Shown: piece by piece, positions 52,941 to 61,207 of the stretch
How the letters are laid out: every line of letters begins with the position of its first letter
Numbering within the stretch: the first letter of the stretch is position 1
Source of the DNA: Streptomyces sp. col6
GTDB taxonomy: Bacteria; Actinomycetota; Actinomycetes; Streptomycetales; Streptomycetaceae
Length of the DNA: 64,000 nt
NCBI RefSeq assembly: GCF_008042035.1
Contig: NZ_RDBL01000002.1
Span: 579,432 to 643,431 of the forward strand
Reading direction: 5' to 3'
Program-made: the position numbers and the translations under genes
Notes under the pieces: model-generated
The model's database searches: none
The model's input: only the letters and a program-made list of their open reading frames with translations
What the model was told of the DNA's origin: nothing

Positions 52941-53864
52941 TCACCCCACCAGCCGCGCCGCCTCCAGCGCGCAGCCCAGGGCCACCGTCACGCCCGCGCC
53001 GCCGTGCCCGTAGTTGTGCACCAGCCGCCCGCCCCCGGCCGACGTCTCCGCCTCGATCCGGACCCCGGCGTCCCGGGCCGGCCGCAGGCCCACGCGGTGG
53101 CCGATGATCCGCGCCCCGGCGATCTCCGGCCGCACCCGGGCGCACCGCGCCACGATCTCCCCGGCCGTACGGGGGTCGGGCACCGTGCTCCAGTCGTCGG
53201 CCACCGCCGTGCCGCCGAGCACCAGCCGGCCCGGCTGCGGGAAGATGTACGTGGTCTCGTCCGACGCCGGATCCGCGTGGGCGAACCACTCCCGTATCCC
53301 CGGGTTCTCCACCAGCACCAACTGCCCGCGCACCGGCCGCATCCCCGCGTCCGGGACCAGCTCGCGGGCGCCGAGCCCGGCGCAGTTGACCACCGTCCCC
53401 GCCTCCGCGGCCGCCTCGTCGAACGAGGTGACCGTACGCCGCTCGACCGTGCCGCCGGCCGCCCGCACCCGCCCCTCCAGCCATTCCAGGTGCGCCGGCA
53501 TGTCGATCAGCGGCAGTCGGCACCGCAGCCCTTCGGCGGTCTCCACGGCGCCCTTCAGCTCACCGGCCCACGGCCCCAGATCCGCGAGGCGCTCACCGGC
53601 GTTCAGGCCGTCGACCAGCCGTACGCCGGTCTCGTCCGGGCGCGCGGCCAGCTCCTCGTACCACCGCAGCGCGGTCAGCGACCAGTCGCCGACGCGGTCC
53701 AGCGGCTCGATCCGGTACGGCCACCACAGCGCCCCCGCCACGGCCGACGTGGTGTCGCCCGCCGGCTCCCGGGACCAGACCCGCACCCGGCGGCCCCGCT
53801 CGGCCAGCACCATCGCCGTGGTCAGTCCGCTGACCCCGCCGCCCACCACGATCACGTCCGACAC
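52941..53864 (-). CDS. D-amino-acid oxidase-like FAD enzyme (307 aa)
   Basis: GTG 53864 starts the FAD-binding sequence MSDVIVVGGGVSGLTTAMVLAERGRRVRVWSREPAGDTTSAVAGALWWPYR, with the GxGxxG motif at residues 8-13 and the DAO-specific TTSAVAGALW. Other hallmarks are VVNCAGLGARELV, VRGQLVLV, TYIFPQPGRLVLGGT and, near the C-terminus, GHRVGLRPARDAG (the substrate Arg) and LVHNYGHGGAGVTVALG. The enzyme would oxidise D-amino acids with oxygen to keto acids, ammonia and hydrogen peroxide. It lies between a convergent transporter and a divergent ABC-F gene and is probably monocistronic. Confidence 0.92.
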   Translation of the reverse strand: MSDVIVVGGGVSGLTTAMVLAERGRRVRVWSREPAGDTTSAVAGALWWPYRIEPLDRVGDWSLTALRWYEELAARPDETGVRLVDGLNAGERLADLGPWAGELKGAVETAEGLRCRLPLIDMPAHLEWLEGRVRAAGGTVERRTVTSFDEAAAEAGTVVNCAGLGARELVPDAGMRPVRGQLVLVENPGIREWFAHADPASDETTYIFPQPGRLVLGGTAVADDWSTVPDPRTAGEIVARCARVRPEIAGARIIGHRVGLRPARDAGVRIEAETSAGGGRLVHNYGHGGAGVTVALGCALEAARLVG

Positions 53865-53994
53865 CGCTGCCCCGCCTCTCGTCGCCCGGTCCGTGCACCT
53901 GCCCCCGGACCCTAAGGGGCCTCCCGTACGCCCGCACAGACCGCCCCCGGCCCGTCTTCCGGGCCCCGCCGCGCCGATTAGGATCGGCACCCTG

Positions 53995-55632
53995 ATGACT
54001 GCCACTCTCGTCGCCAAGGACCTCGCCGCCGGACACGGCGACCGCACGCTCTTCGCCGGGCTCGACCTCGTGGTCGCCCCCGGGGACGTGATCGGTCTCG
54101 TCGGAGTCAACGGCGCCGGAAAATCGTCGCTGCTGCGGCTGCTCGCCGGGCTCGACCGGCCGGAGGAGGGCGAGCTGCGGCTCTCCCCGCCCACCGCGAC
54201 CGTCGGCCACCTGCCCCAGGAGCCCGAGCGGCGCGCCGGCGAGACCGTACGGGAGTTCCTGGCCCGCCGCACGGGGGTCGCCGAGGCCCAGACCGCCATG
54301 GACGCCGCCACGCAGGCACTGGTCGACGGGGCACCGGGCGCGGACGACGCCTACTCCGAGACCCTGGAGCGCTGGCTCGCCCTCGGCGGCGCGGACCTGG
54401 ACGAGCGCGCCGAGGAGACCGCCGCCGAACTCGGCCTGACCGTCGGTCTCGACCTGCCGATGACCGCCCTCTCCGGCGGCCAGGCGGCCCGCGCCGGCCT
54501 CGCCTCGCTCCTGCTGTCGCGCTACGACGTCTTCCTGCTCGACGAACCCACCAACGACCTGGACCTGGACGGTCTCGAACGCCTGGAGAAGTACGTCTCC
54601 GGACTGCGCGCCGGCACCGTCCTCATCAGCCACGACCGCGAATTCCTCATGCGCACGGTCACCAAGGTCCTCGAACTCGACCTGGCCCAGCAGCAGATCA
54701 ACCTGTACGGCGGTGGTTACGCGGCCTACCTGGAGGAGCGCGAGCGCGCCCGGCGGCACGCCCGCGAGGAGTTCGAGGAGTACGCCGACAAGCGCTCGGC
54801 GCTGGAGAGCCGCGCCCTGATGCAGCGCTCCTGGATGGACAAGGGAGTCAAGAACGCCCGCCGCAAGGCCACCGACTCCGACAAGATCGGCCGCAAGTTC
54901 CGCAGCGAGTCCAGCGAGAAGCAGGCCGCGAAGGCCCGGCAGACGCAGCGCATGATCGAACGGCTCGACGTGGTGGACGAGCCGCGCAAGGAGTGGGAGC
55001 TGCGCATGGAGATCGCCTCCGCGCCCCGCTCCGGCTCGGTCGTCGCCACCCTGCGCGAGGCCCGCGCCGTGCGCGGCGACTTCATGTTCGGCCCCGCCTC
55101 GCTCCAGATCGACTGGGCGGACCGGGTCGCGATCACGGGCGCCAACGGCTCCGGCAAGTCGACTCTGCTGGCCGCCCTGCTCGGCCGCCTGCCGCTGGAC
55201 TCGGGGCACGCGAGCCTGGGGTCCGGCGTGGTCGTCGGCGAGGTGGACCAGGCGCGCAAGCTCTTCCACGGCTCGGAGACGCTCCTGGAGGCGTTCTGCG
55301 CGGCGGTCCCCGACACGGAACCCGCCGACGTGCGCACCCTCCTCGCCAAGTTCGGCCTGCGCGCCGACCACGTCATGCGCCCGGCGACGACGCTCTCGCC
55401 CGGCGAACGCACCCGAGCGGCGCTCGCCCTGCTCCAGGGCCGGGGCGTCAACCTCCTGGTGCTGGACGAGCCCACGAACCACCTGGACCTGCCCGCCATC
55501 GAGCAGCTGGAGTCGGCGCTCGACTCGTACACCGGAACCCTGCTCCTGGTGACGCACGACCGGCGGATGCTGGAGGCGGTCCGCACGACGCGCCGGATCG
55601 AGGTGGCGGAGGGCCGTGTGACGGAGGTCTGA
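53995..55632 (+). CDS. ABC-F family ATPase (545 aa)
   Basis: ATG 53995 opens MTATLVAKDLAAGHGDRTLFAGLDLVVAPGD. First cassette: Walker A GVNGAGKSS (about 37-45), signature LSGGQ (about 159) and LLDEPTNDLDLDGLE. Second cassette: GANGSGKST (about 382-390), signature LSPGE and LDEPTNHLDLPAIE. The signature of the second cassette has Pro instead of Gly (LSPGE), a substitution seen in some actinobacterial ABC-F proteins. The central arm ARRHAREEFEEYADKRSALESRALMQRSWMDKG is long and charged. No upstream attenuator like that of the ABC-F gene at 32671 was seen, so this may be a housekeeping translation factor. Confidence 0.9.
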   Translation: MTATLVAKDLAAGHGDRTLFAGLDLVVAPGDVIGLVGVNGAGKSSLLRLLAGLDRPEEGELRLSPPTATVGHLPQEPERRAGETVREFLARRTGVAEAQTAMDAATQALVDGAPGADDAYSETLERWLALGGADLDERAEETAAELGLTVGLDLPMTALSGGQAARAGLASLLLSRYDVFLLDEPTNDLDLDGLERLEKYVSGLRAGTVLISHDREFLMRTVTKVLELDLAQQQINLYGGGYAAYLEERERARRHAREEFEEYADKRSALESRALMQRSWMDKGVKNARRKATDSDKIGRKFRSESSEKQAAKARQTQRMIERLDVVDEPRKEWELRMEIASAPRSGSVVATLREARAVRGDFMFGPASLQIDWADRVAITGANGSGKSTLLAALLGRLPLDSGHASLGSGVVVGEVDQARKLFHGSETLLEAFCAAVPDTEPADVRTLLAKFGLRADHVMRPATTLSPGERTRAALALLQGRGVNLLVLDEPTNHLDLPAIEQLESALDSYTGTLLLVTHDRRMLEAVRTTRRIEVAEGRVTEV

Positions 55633-55639
55633 CCCCGCC

Positions 55640-55730
55640 TGGCATACCAAAGGGCAAGTCAAGGTCACTCGATCAGCGACATATCCTGAATAATCCCTCA
55701 TAGTCGTAGCGCTTGGGATACCAAGTGCTA
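55640..55730 (+). promoter_or_regulatory. Two operator-like palindromes before the GntR gene
   Basis: Site 1 at 55640-55649 is TGGCATACCA (TGG and CCA flanking CATA). Site 2 at 55707-55730 has arms TAGCGCTTGG and CCAAGTGCTA around GATA, with one mismatch in ten pairs. Both share a TGG-xATA-CCA core, typical of GntR-family dimer sites. Site 2 ends ten bases before the start codon, so binding would block transcription or translation initiation of the regulator and the amidohydrolase downstream. Confidence 0.65.
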
Positions 55731-55740
55731 CGGTCATCGG

Positions 55741-56412
55741 GTGATGACTCAAGCGAGTGACCCCGCCGCCTCGCACGCCGACCACGCCGAGCGGACGATC
55801 CGCGCGGGCATCCTGTCCGGCGCGTACCCGCCCGGCTCACGGCTGCGCGAACGCGAGCTCTCCGAGAGCCTGGGCGTCTCGCGCATCCCGGTCCGCGAGG
55901 CACTGACCCGGCTGACCGGCGAGGGCCTGGTCGTCGTCTCCCCACGCCGGGGCGCCTCCGTACGGGACCTCTCGCTGCGGGACGTCGCCGAACTCTTCGA
56001 CCTCCGCCTCAGCCTGGAGGTGTTCGCCGCCCGCCGGGCCGCCGAGGCGTGCGCCGCCGGGGGAGACGGGGAGCGGCTGCGGGCCCTCATGGAGGAGGCC
56101 GAGGACGCCACCCGCCGGGGCGACGCGGAGGAGATCCCAGCGGCCAACACCGCCCTGCACGCGGAGATCGTCGCGATGACCGGGAACCGGCTCCTCCAGG
56201 ACGCGTTGCAGCCCTCGCTCGGCCTGGTGCAGTGGCTGTTCACCCTCACCGGGGGCCGCGACCCGCGCGTGCAGTGCGCGGAACACCAGGACATCTGCGC
56301 CGCGATCCACGCGGGCAAGCCGGACCTGGCCGCCGCACTCGCGTACGCGCACATCGAGCGGGGGAGGGAGCCGTCCCTGACCTCCCTGACCGGAACGCTC
56401 CCGGCCGAGTGA
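55741..56412 (+). CDS. GntR/FadR-family transcriptional regulator with FCD domain (223 aa)
   Basis: GTG 55741 or the adjacent ATG 55744. The N-terminal winged helix is AERTIRAGILSGAYPPGSRLRERELSESLGVSRIPVREALTRLTGEGLVVVSPRRGASVRDLS (about 15-77), a textbook GntR motif. The C-terminal FCD domain includes DVAELFDLRLSLEVFAARRAAEAC and NTALHAEIVAMTGNRLLQDAL, whose Asp and His positions usually bind a metal. Two matching palindromes precede it, which supports autoregulation and control of the amidohydrolase gene 50 bases downstream. The likely ligand is the amidohydrolase substrate or product. Confidence 0.92.
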   Translation: MMTQASDPAASHADHAERTIRAGILSGAYPPGSRLRERELSESLGVSRIPVREALTRLTGEGLVVVSPRRGASVRDLSLRDVAELFDLRLSLEVFAARRAAEACAAGGDGERLRALMEEAEDATRRGDAEEIPAANTALHAEIVAMTGNRLLQDALQPSLGLVQWLFTLTGGRDPRVQCAEHQDICAAIHAGKPDLAAALAYAHIERGREPSLTSLTGTLPAE

Positions 56413-56462
56413 CGCCGTAGCAGCACCGACCACACCACACACCCACCGAGGAGATGCGCGAC

Positions 56463-57692
56463 ATGCTGATCACAGACGTCCGTCCGTGGGGCAGGGAGCC
56501 CAGCGACCTCACCGTCGAGGACGGGGTGATCACCGCGATCACCCCGCACGACCCGGCCCGCGCCGCCACGGGCGACACCGTGGCCGGCCGGGGGCGGCTC
56601 GCCCTGCCGTCCTTCTCCGACGTCCACTGCCACCTGGACTCCACACGCATGGGCCTGCCCTTCCGCCCCCACACGGGCGCCCCCGGGGTCTGGGGCATGA
56701 TGACGAACGACCGCGAGCACTGGCGCGAGGACGAGTGGGACGTCGCCCGGCGGGCCACGTACACCCTGGCCCGCATGATCGAGCGCGGCACCACCCGCGT
56801 CCGCAGCTACGCGCAGATCGACGCGGACTGCGGCCTCGAACGCTTCGAGGGCGTCCTCGCGGCCAAGGAGGCACACGCCGGCCGGTGCGAGGTCGAGATC
56901 ATGGCGTTCCCGCAGGCCGGTCTGCTCCGGGAGAAGGGCGTGCCGGAGCTGATGGACCGGGCGCTGTCCTCGGGCGCGGCGGTGGTCGGCGGCATCGACC
57001 CCTGCACACTGGACCGCGACCCGGTACGCCACCTCGACATCGTCTTCGACCTGGCCGAGCGCCACGGGGCCCCGGTCGACATCCACCTCCACGAGCCGGG
57101 CGCGCTCGGGGTGTTCAGCGTCGACCTGATCCTGGAGCGGGTACGGGCCCTGGACATGGCCGGCCGGGTGACCATCTCGCACGCCTACGACCTGGGCTCT
57201 GTCAACGAGGCGACGACGCGCCGGCTGATCGAGGAGTTCGCCGAGCTGGACATCGCGATGGCCACGATCGCCCCGGCCCGCCACCACTCCCTCCCGTTGG
57301 CCGACCTGACCGCCGCCGGCGTCCGGGTGGGCCTCGGCGAGGACGGCCAGCGCGACTTCTGGTCCCCGTACGGCAACGGCGACATGCTCGACCGCACCTG
57401 GCAGCTGGCCTTCACCAACGGCTACCGCGCGGACGACCTGATCGAACACTGCGCGGCCGTGGCCACGACGGGCGGCGCCTCGATCCTCCAGGGAGGCCCG
57501 CCCCGCCTGACCTCCACGACGGACCGCCCCGGCATCACGGTGGGCGCGAGGGCGGACCTGCTCCTGCTGGAGGGCGAGACGGTCACCTCAGCGGTCATGG
57601 ACCGCAGCAACGACCGCACGGTGCTGCACAAGGGCCGCGTGGTGGCGGACGGCCTCACGCTCAGCCCGGATTCCAGCCCCTCCGGCGTTTGA
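56463..57692 (+). CDS. Cytosine-deaminase-like amidohydrolase (409 aa)
   Basis: Metal-dependent hydrolase of the CodA/AtzC-type superfamily. ATG 56463 is preferred because GAGGAG lies nine bases upstream; ATG 56454 abuts that site. Metal ligands: FSDVHCHLDSTRMG (HxH, about 56), DIHLHEPGA, TISHAYDLG and GLGEDGQRDFWSPYGNGDML with the catalytic Asp, close to the cytosine deaminase pattern GTDNVRDPFxPYGDGD. The C-terminus LSPDSSPSGV and the TGA stop are encoded by a dispersed Streptomyces 3'-end element (57669-57719). The last 271 bases overlap the opposing tex frame. The substrate could be a pyrimidine or another cyclic amide. Confidence 0.88.
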   Translation: MLITDVRPWGREPSDLTVEDGVITAITPHDPARAATGDTVAGRGRLALPSFSDVHCHLDSTRMGLPFRPHTGAPGVWGMMTNDREHWREDEWDVARRATYTLARMIERGTTRVRSYAQIDADCGLERFEGVLAAKEAHAGRCEVEIMAFPQAGLLREKGVPELMDRALSSGAAVVGGIDPCTLDRDPVRHLDIVFDLAERHGAPVDIHLHEPGALGVFSVDLILERVRALDMAGRVTISHAYDLGSVNEATTRRLIEEFAELDIAMATIAPARHHSLPLADLTAAGVRVGLGEDGQRDFWSPYGNGDMLDRTWQLAFTNGYRADDLIEHCAAVATTGGASILQGGPPRLTSTTDRPGITVGARADLLLLEGETVTSAVMDRSNDRTVLHKGRVVADGLTLSPDSSPSGV

Positions 57693-60061
57693 GGAGCGGG
57701 GCCCGGGGCGGAGCCCCGGTCTCGGGACTCGGGGAGTGAGCGGGGCGGCCGGCCGCCCCGCTCACTCCCCGAGGGCGCCGCGCGGCCCCCCGCCTGCTCA
57801 TCGTCCAACCGCAACGACAACGACTCGGGGAGTGAGCGGGGCGGCCGGCCGCCCCGCTCACTCCCCGAGGGCGCCGCGCGGCCCCCCGCCTGCTCATCGT
57901 CCAACCGCAACGACAACGAGATCCGCTTCCGCGGAATGTCGACCTCCATCACCTTCACCCGGACGACATCCCCCGGCTTCACGACGTCCCGGGGGTCCTT
58001 CACGAACGTCCTGGACATCGCGGACACATGGACGAGCCCGTCCTGATGCACCCCGATGTCAACGAACGCCCCGAACGCCGCGACGTTCGTGACGACGCCC
58101 TCCAGCACCATCCCGGCTGCCAGGTCGCCGATCTTCTCGACGCCCTCCTTGAAGGTGGCGGTCTTGAAGGCGGGGCGCGGGTCGCGCCCCGGCTTCTCCA
58201 GCTCCTTCAGGATGTCGGTCACCGTCGGCAGCCCGAACTTCTCGGACACGTAGTCGTCCGCCCGCAACGACCGCAGCACATCGGTGTTGCCGATCAGCGC
58301 GGCGACGTCCCCGCCGGTCTTCTTCACCATCGACCGCACGACCGGGTACGCCTCGGGGTGCACGCTGGACGCGTCCAGCGGGTCGTCGCCCCGGATGCGG
58401 AGGAAGCCCGCGCATTGCTCGTACGCCTTCGGACCCAGCCTGGCCACGTCCTTCAGGCCCTTGCGGGAGCGGAACGGCCCGTTCGCGTCGCGGTGCGCCA
58501 CGATGTTCTCGGCGAGCCCCGTGCCGATGCCGGAGACCCGGGAGAGCAGCGGCGCGGACGCGGTGTTGACGTCGACGCCGACACCGTTCACGCAGTCCTC
58601 GACGACCGCGTCCAGCGAACGCGAGAGCTTCACCTCGGACAGGTCGTGCTGGTACTGCCCGACGCCGATCGACTTCGGGTCGATCTTCACCAGCTCGGCC
58701 AGCGGGTCCTGGAGCCGGCGCGCGATCGAGACGGCGCCGCGCAAGGAGACGTCCATGTCGGGGAGTTCCTGCGAGGCGAAGGCCGAGGCGGAGTACACGG
58801 AGGCGCCCGCCTCCGAGACCATCACCTTGGTGAGCTTCAGCTCCGGATGCTTCTCGCACAGCTCACCGGCGAGCTTGTCCGTCTCGCGGGACGCCGTGCC
58901 GTTGCCGATCGCGATCAGGTCGACATGGTGCTCGCGCGCCAGCCGCTCCAGGGTCGCCAGCGACTGGTCCCACTTGTTGGCCGGGACGTGCGGGTGGATG
59001 ACGTCGGTGGCGACGACCTTGCCGGTCGCGTCCACGACGGCGACCTTCACACCCGTACGGAATCCGGGGTCGAGCCCCAGCGTGGCCCGCGTCCCGGCCG
59101 GCGCGGCGAGCAGCAGGTCGCGCAGGTTCGACGCGAAGACGCGTACCGCCTCGTCCTCCGCGGCCGTGCGCAGCCGCAGCCGCAGGTCGATACCGAGGTG
59201 CACCAGGATCCGGGTCCGCCAGGCCCACCGCACCGTGTCGGCCAGCCACTTGTCGCCGGGACGCCCCCGGTCGCCCACGCCGAAGCGCCGGGCGACCATG
59301 TTCTCGTACGAGGACGGGCCGGGCTCCTGGGACGGCTCCTCCGGCTCCAGGACCAGGTCGAGCACGTCCTCCTTCTCGCCCCGGAGCATCGCCAGCACCC
59401 GGTGCGAGGGCAGGGCGGTGAACGGCTCGGCGAAGTCGAAGTAGTCCGCGAACTTGGCGCCCGCCTCCTCCTTGCCGTCCCGCACCCGGGCCACCAGCCG
59501 CCCGCGCGTCCACATGCGCTCGCGCAGCTCGCCGATGAGGTCGGCGTCCTCCGAGAACCGCTCGGTGAGGATGGCGCGGGCGCCCTCCAGTGCCGCCCCC
59601 GGGTCCGCGACGCCCTTGTCCGCGTCGACGAAGGCCGCCGCCGCGGCGAGCGGGTCCACCGAGGGGTCGTCGAGCAGGCCGGAGGCGAGCGGTTCGAGTC
59701 CGGCCTCCCGGGCGATCTGCGCCTTCGTCCGCCGCTTCGGCTTGAACGGCAGGTAGATGTCCTCCAGCCGTGCCTTCGTGTCGGCGGCCCGGATCCGCGC
59801 CTCCAGCTCCGCGTCGAGCTTGCCCTGCTCCCGTACGGATTCGAGGACCGCCGTCCGGCGCTCCTCCAGCTCCCGCAGATAGCGCAGCCGTTCCTCGAGC
59901 GTGCGCAGCTGCGCGTCGTCGAGCTCCTCGGTCGCTTCCTTGCGGTAGCGGGCGATGAACGGCACGGTCGACCCGCCGTCGAGCAGCTCGACGGCCGCCT
60001 TCACCTGCCGCTCGCGTACGCCGAGCTCCTCGGCGATCCTGCCTTCGATGGACGTCGTCAC
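57422..60061 (-). CDS. tex: Tex, S1-domain RNA-binding transcription accessory protein, with aberrant C-terminus (879 aa)
   Basis: Conserved nucleic-acid-binding protein. GTG 60061 gives MTTSIEGRIAEELGVRERQVKAAVELLDGGSTVPFIARYRKEATEELDD. Then come the YqgF-like domain (LGLDPGFRTGVKVAVVD, about 325-341), tandem helix-hairpin-helices (VDVNTASAPLLSRVSGIGTGLAENIV, about 500-525) and the S1 domain (GMVLEGVVTNVAAFGAFVDIGVHQDGLVHVS, about 647-677; ending DIPRKRISLSLRL). Normal Tex ends soon after. Here a 32-aa unit is repeated twice (SLSLRLDDEQAGGRA...SLPE) through a 96-bp duplication, and about 100 further residues are read antisense through the amidohydrolase gene to a stop at 57422. The conserved part ends near residue 720; the tail is probably accidental. 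Confidence 0.9.
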   Translation of the reverse strand: MTTSIEGRIAEELGVRERQVKAAVELLDGGSTVPFIARYRKEATEELDDAQLRTLEERLRYLRELEERRTAVLESVREQGKLDAELEARIRAADTKARLEDIYLPFKPKRRTKAQIAREAGLEPLASGLLDDPSVDPLAAAAAFVDADKGVADPGAALEGARAILTERFSEDADLIGELRERMWTRGRLVARVRDGKEEAGAKFADYFDFAEPFTALPSHRVLAMLRGEKEDVLDLVLEPEEPSQEPGPSSYENMVARRFGVGDRGRPGDKWLADTVRWAWRTRILVHLGIDLRLRLRTAAEDEAVRVFASNLRDLLLAAPAGTRATLGLDPGFRTGVKVAVVDATGKVVATDVIHPHVPANKWDQSLATLERLAREHHVDLIAIGNGTASRETDKLAGELCEKHPELKLTKVMVSEAGASVYSASAFASQELPDMDVSLRGAVSIARRLQDPLAELVKIDPKSIGVGQYQHDLSEVKLSRSLDAVVEDCVNGVGVDVNTASAPLLSRVSGIGTGLAENIVAHRDANGPFRSRKGLKDVARLGPKAYEQCAGFLRIRGDDPLDASSVHPEAYPVVRSMVKKTGGDVAALIGNTDVLRSLRADDYVSEKFGLPTVTDILKELEKPGRDPRPAFKTATFKEGVEKIGDLAAGMVLEGVVTNVAAFGAFVDIGVHQDGLVHVSAMSRTFVKDPRDVVKPGDVVRVKVMEVDIPRKRISLSLRLDDEQAGGRAAPSGSERGGRPPRSLPESLSLRLDDEQAGGRAAPSGSERGGRPPRSLPESRDRGSAPGPAPQTPEGLESGLSVRPSATTRPLCSTVRSLLRSMTAEVTVSPSSRSRSALAPTVMPGRSVVEVRRGGPPWRIEAPPVVATAAQCSIRSSAR
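57669..57719 (+). repeat. Dispersed Streptomyces 3'-end element with hairpin
   Basis: The string around GGCGTTTGAGGAGCGGGG, followed by CCGGGGC (57703-57709) and GCCCCGG (57713-57719) around GGA, is a sequence I recall as highly repeated at gene ends in Streptomyces genomes. Here it supplies the last codons and stop of the amidohydrolase and a small terminator-like hairpin, and in antisense the tail of Tex. Confidence 0.6.
57726..57919. repeat. 96-bp tandem duplication, each unit with a perfect 46-bp palindrome
   Basis: Unit 1 is 57726-57821 and unit 2 is 57822-57917; identity extends to 57823/57919. Each unit contains a loop-less palindrome with 23-bp arms: 57728-57773 and 57824-57869 (arm starts CTCGGGGAGTGAGC). 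The period equals 32 codons, so the tex reading frame is kept and the peptide is duplicated. A palindrome of this kind would normally act as a bidirectional terminator between convergent genes; here it is inside the tex frame. Confidence 0.92.
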
Positions 60062-60155
60062 GGTTCTACCGACTCGCCTTCTCCTGCTGGCTGTGCTGGT
60101 CGGGCCCCGGGCCGCCGCTGGGGCCTGTCCGGAGTCACACGCCTTGCATTGTGCC

Positions 60156-60187
60156 GGGTGGCCGGGCGCCGTGTCGCCCGGCCACCC
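60156..60187 (-). terminator. Terminator of the SCO6745-like gene
   Basis: A 13-bp perfect stem (60156-60168, starting GGGTGGCC, with 60175-60187, ending GGCCACCC) around loop CCGTGT, 28 bases beyond the stop at 60215 and upstream of tex. Confidence 0.8.
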
Positions 60188-60214
60188 CAGGGGACGGCCG
60201 CCGGATTTCGTCGC

Positions 60215-61072
60215 TCAGCCGGTCGCGCTGGCCGGGAACGCGCCCGCCGCCCACGCCGTGGCGAGGAACCCGCCCCCCAGCTCCGTCAGCCTTGCCACAC
60301 CCGGTCCGCCCAGGTGCTCGTACGGGCCCAGGTCCATCCGGTCCGTGGCCTCCTCCAGCCCCTTGCGCAGCTCGGCGCCCTCCTCGGTCAGCTCGCCCTC
60401 CGCCGTGAGCAGCCCGCGCTCGCGCAGCCGCTCCGACGCGGCCTCCCAGTCGGTGCGCCGCCAGCCGCGGGAGGCCAGCAGCCAGCCGATCGCCATGCCC
60501 TTGCCGGTGGCGGTGTGGCTGACCAGAGCCTCCAGCGGGTCGAGCTCCGCGGTGAGGAGCGCGGCGAGGTGGGCGTCGCCCCGGTGCTCGCGCAGCAGCG
60601 TCGCAGCGTGCCAGTACGCCAGGTGCGGTTCGTCCGGGACCGGCAGACCGGCGTGCGCCGCGTACAGCGGCCGGGCGTGCCGCGTGCAGCCCTCGGTGGC
60701 GCGCAGGGCGAGCTCCGCGGCCTCGGCCATCTCGGGGGAGGCGATGATCTCCTCGCCGAGCAGCCGGCGCAGCGTCGCGTCGGCGGCGCGCAGCCGGGCG
60801 TCCAGGACCTTCGCGGGGGAGGCTATGTCCCAGATCGCGGGGACGTGCCGGGACACCAGCGCGTGGTTGAAGTTGTAGAAGGTCGCGGTCACCGTGTCGG
60901 CGCCGACCGCACCCATCGCGGCGGCGCGGGTGGCGAAGTAGACGGCGGAGGGGTCGTCGATGCCGATCCCGCCGAGCTCCTTGCCGAGGTCGGGGGAGAA
61001 GTAGAGCGAGGAGTGCAGCGGGTTCAGGGCGTTGTGGCAACGCCGCCCGGCACGGGGCGGGAGAGTACTCAT
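60215..61072 (-). CDS. SCO6745-like helical protein, putative helix-turn-helix family (285 aa)
   Basis: ATG 61072 (MSTLPPRAGRRCHNALNPLHSSLYFSPDLGKELGGIGIDDPSAVYFATRAAAMGAVGADTVTATFYNFNHALV). This resembles the actinobacterial SCO6745 family as I remember it: an all-helical protein with HNALNPLHS.., YFATRAAAMG and FYNFNHALV blocks and a C-terminal winged-helix-like part (WEAASERLRERGLLTAEGELTEEGAELRKGLEEATDRM). The function is not established; the C-terminus suggests DNA or ligand binding. GTG 61081 in frame is an alternative start. The gene is monocistronic, with a strong terminator before tex. Confidence 0.75.
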   Translation of the reverse strand: MSTLPPRAGRRCHNALNPLHSSLYFSPDLGKELGGIGIDDPSAVYFATRAAAMGAVGADTVTATFYNFNHALVSRHVPAIWDIASPAKVLDARLRAADATLRRLLGEEIIASPEMAEAAELALRATEGCTRHARPLYAAHAGLPVPDEPHLAYWHAATLLREHRGDAHLAALLTAELDPLEALVSHTATGKGMAIGWLLASRGWRRTDWEAASERLRERGLLTAEGELTEEGAELRKGLEEATDRMDLGPYEHLGGPGVARLTELGGGFLATAWAAGAFPASATG

Positions 61073-61207
61073 ACCCGGCACGTTACCGACTGGTTGGTAC
61101 GGACAGGAACCCCTGGGCCCACGTGAGCTGTGCCGCAGCGGGCGATGGCAGGAAAGGTGGGGAACCCGTCATTGCGGCCATTCCCGCGACCGCCCAGGAT
61201 GGCGGAC

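Noticed and set aside
57736-58092. A small rightward frame over the tandem palindromes encoding a repeated peptide
   Set aside because: The repeat keeps several frames open because its period is divisible by three. There is no start signal or family similarity.
58028-61126. A 1032-codon rightward frame opposite tex
   Set aside because: Low-complexity antisense shadow; tex has all family domains on the other strand.
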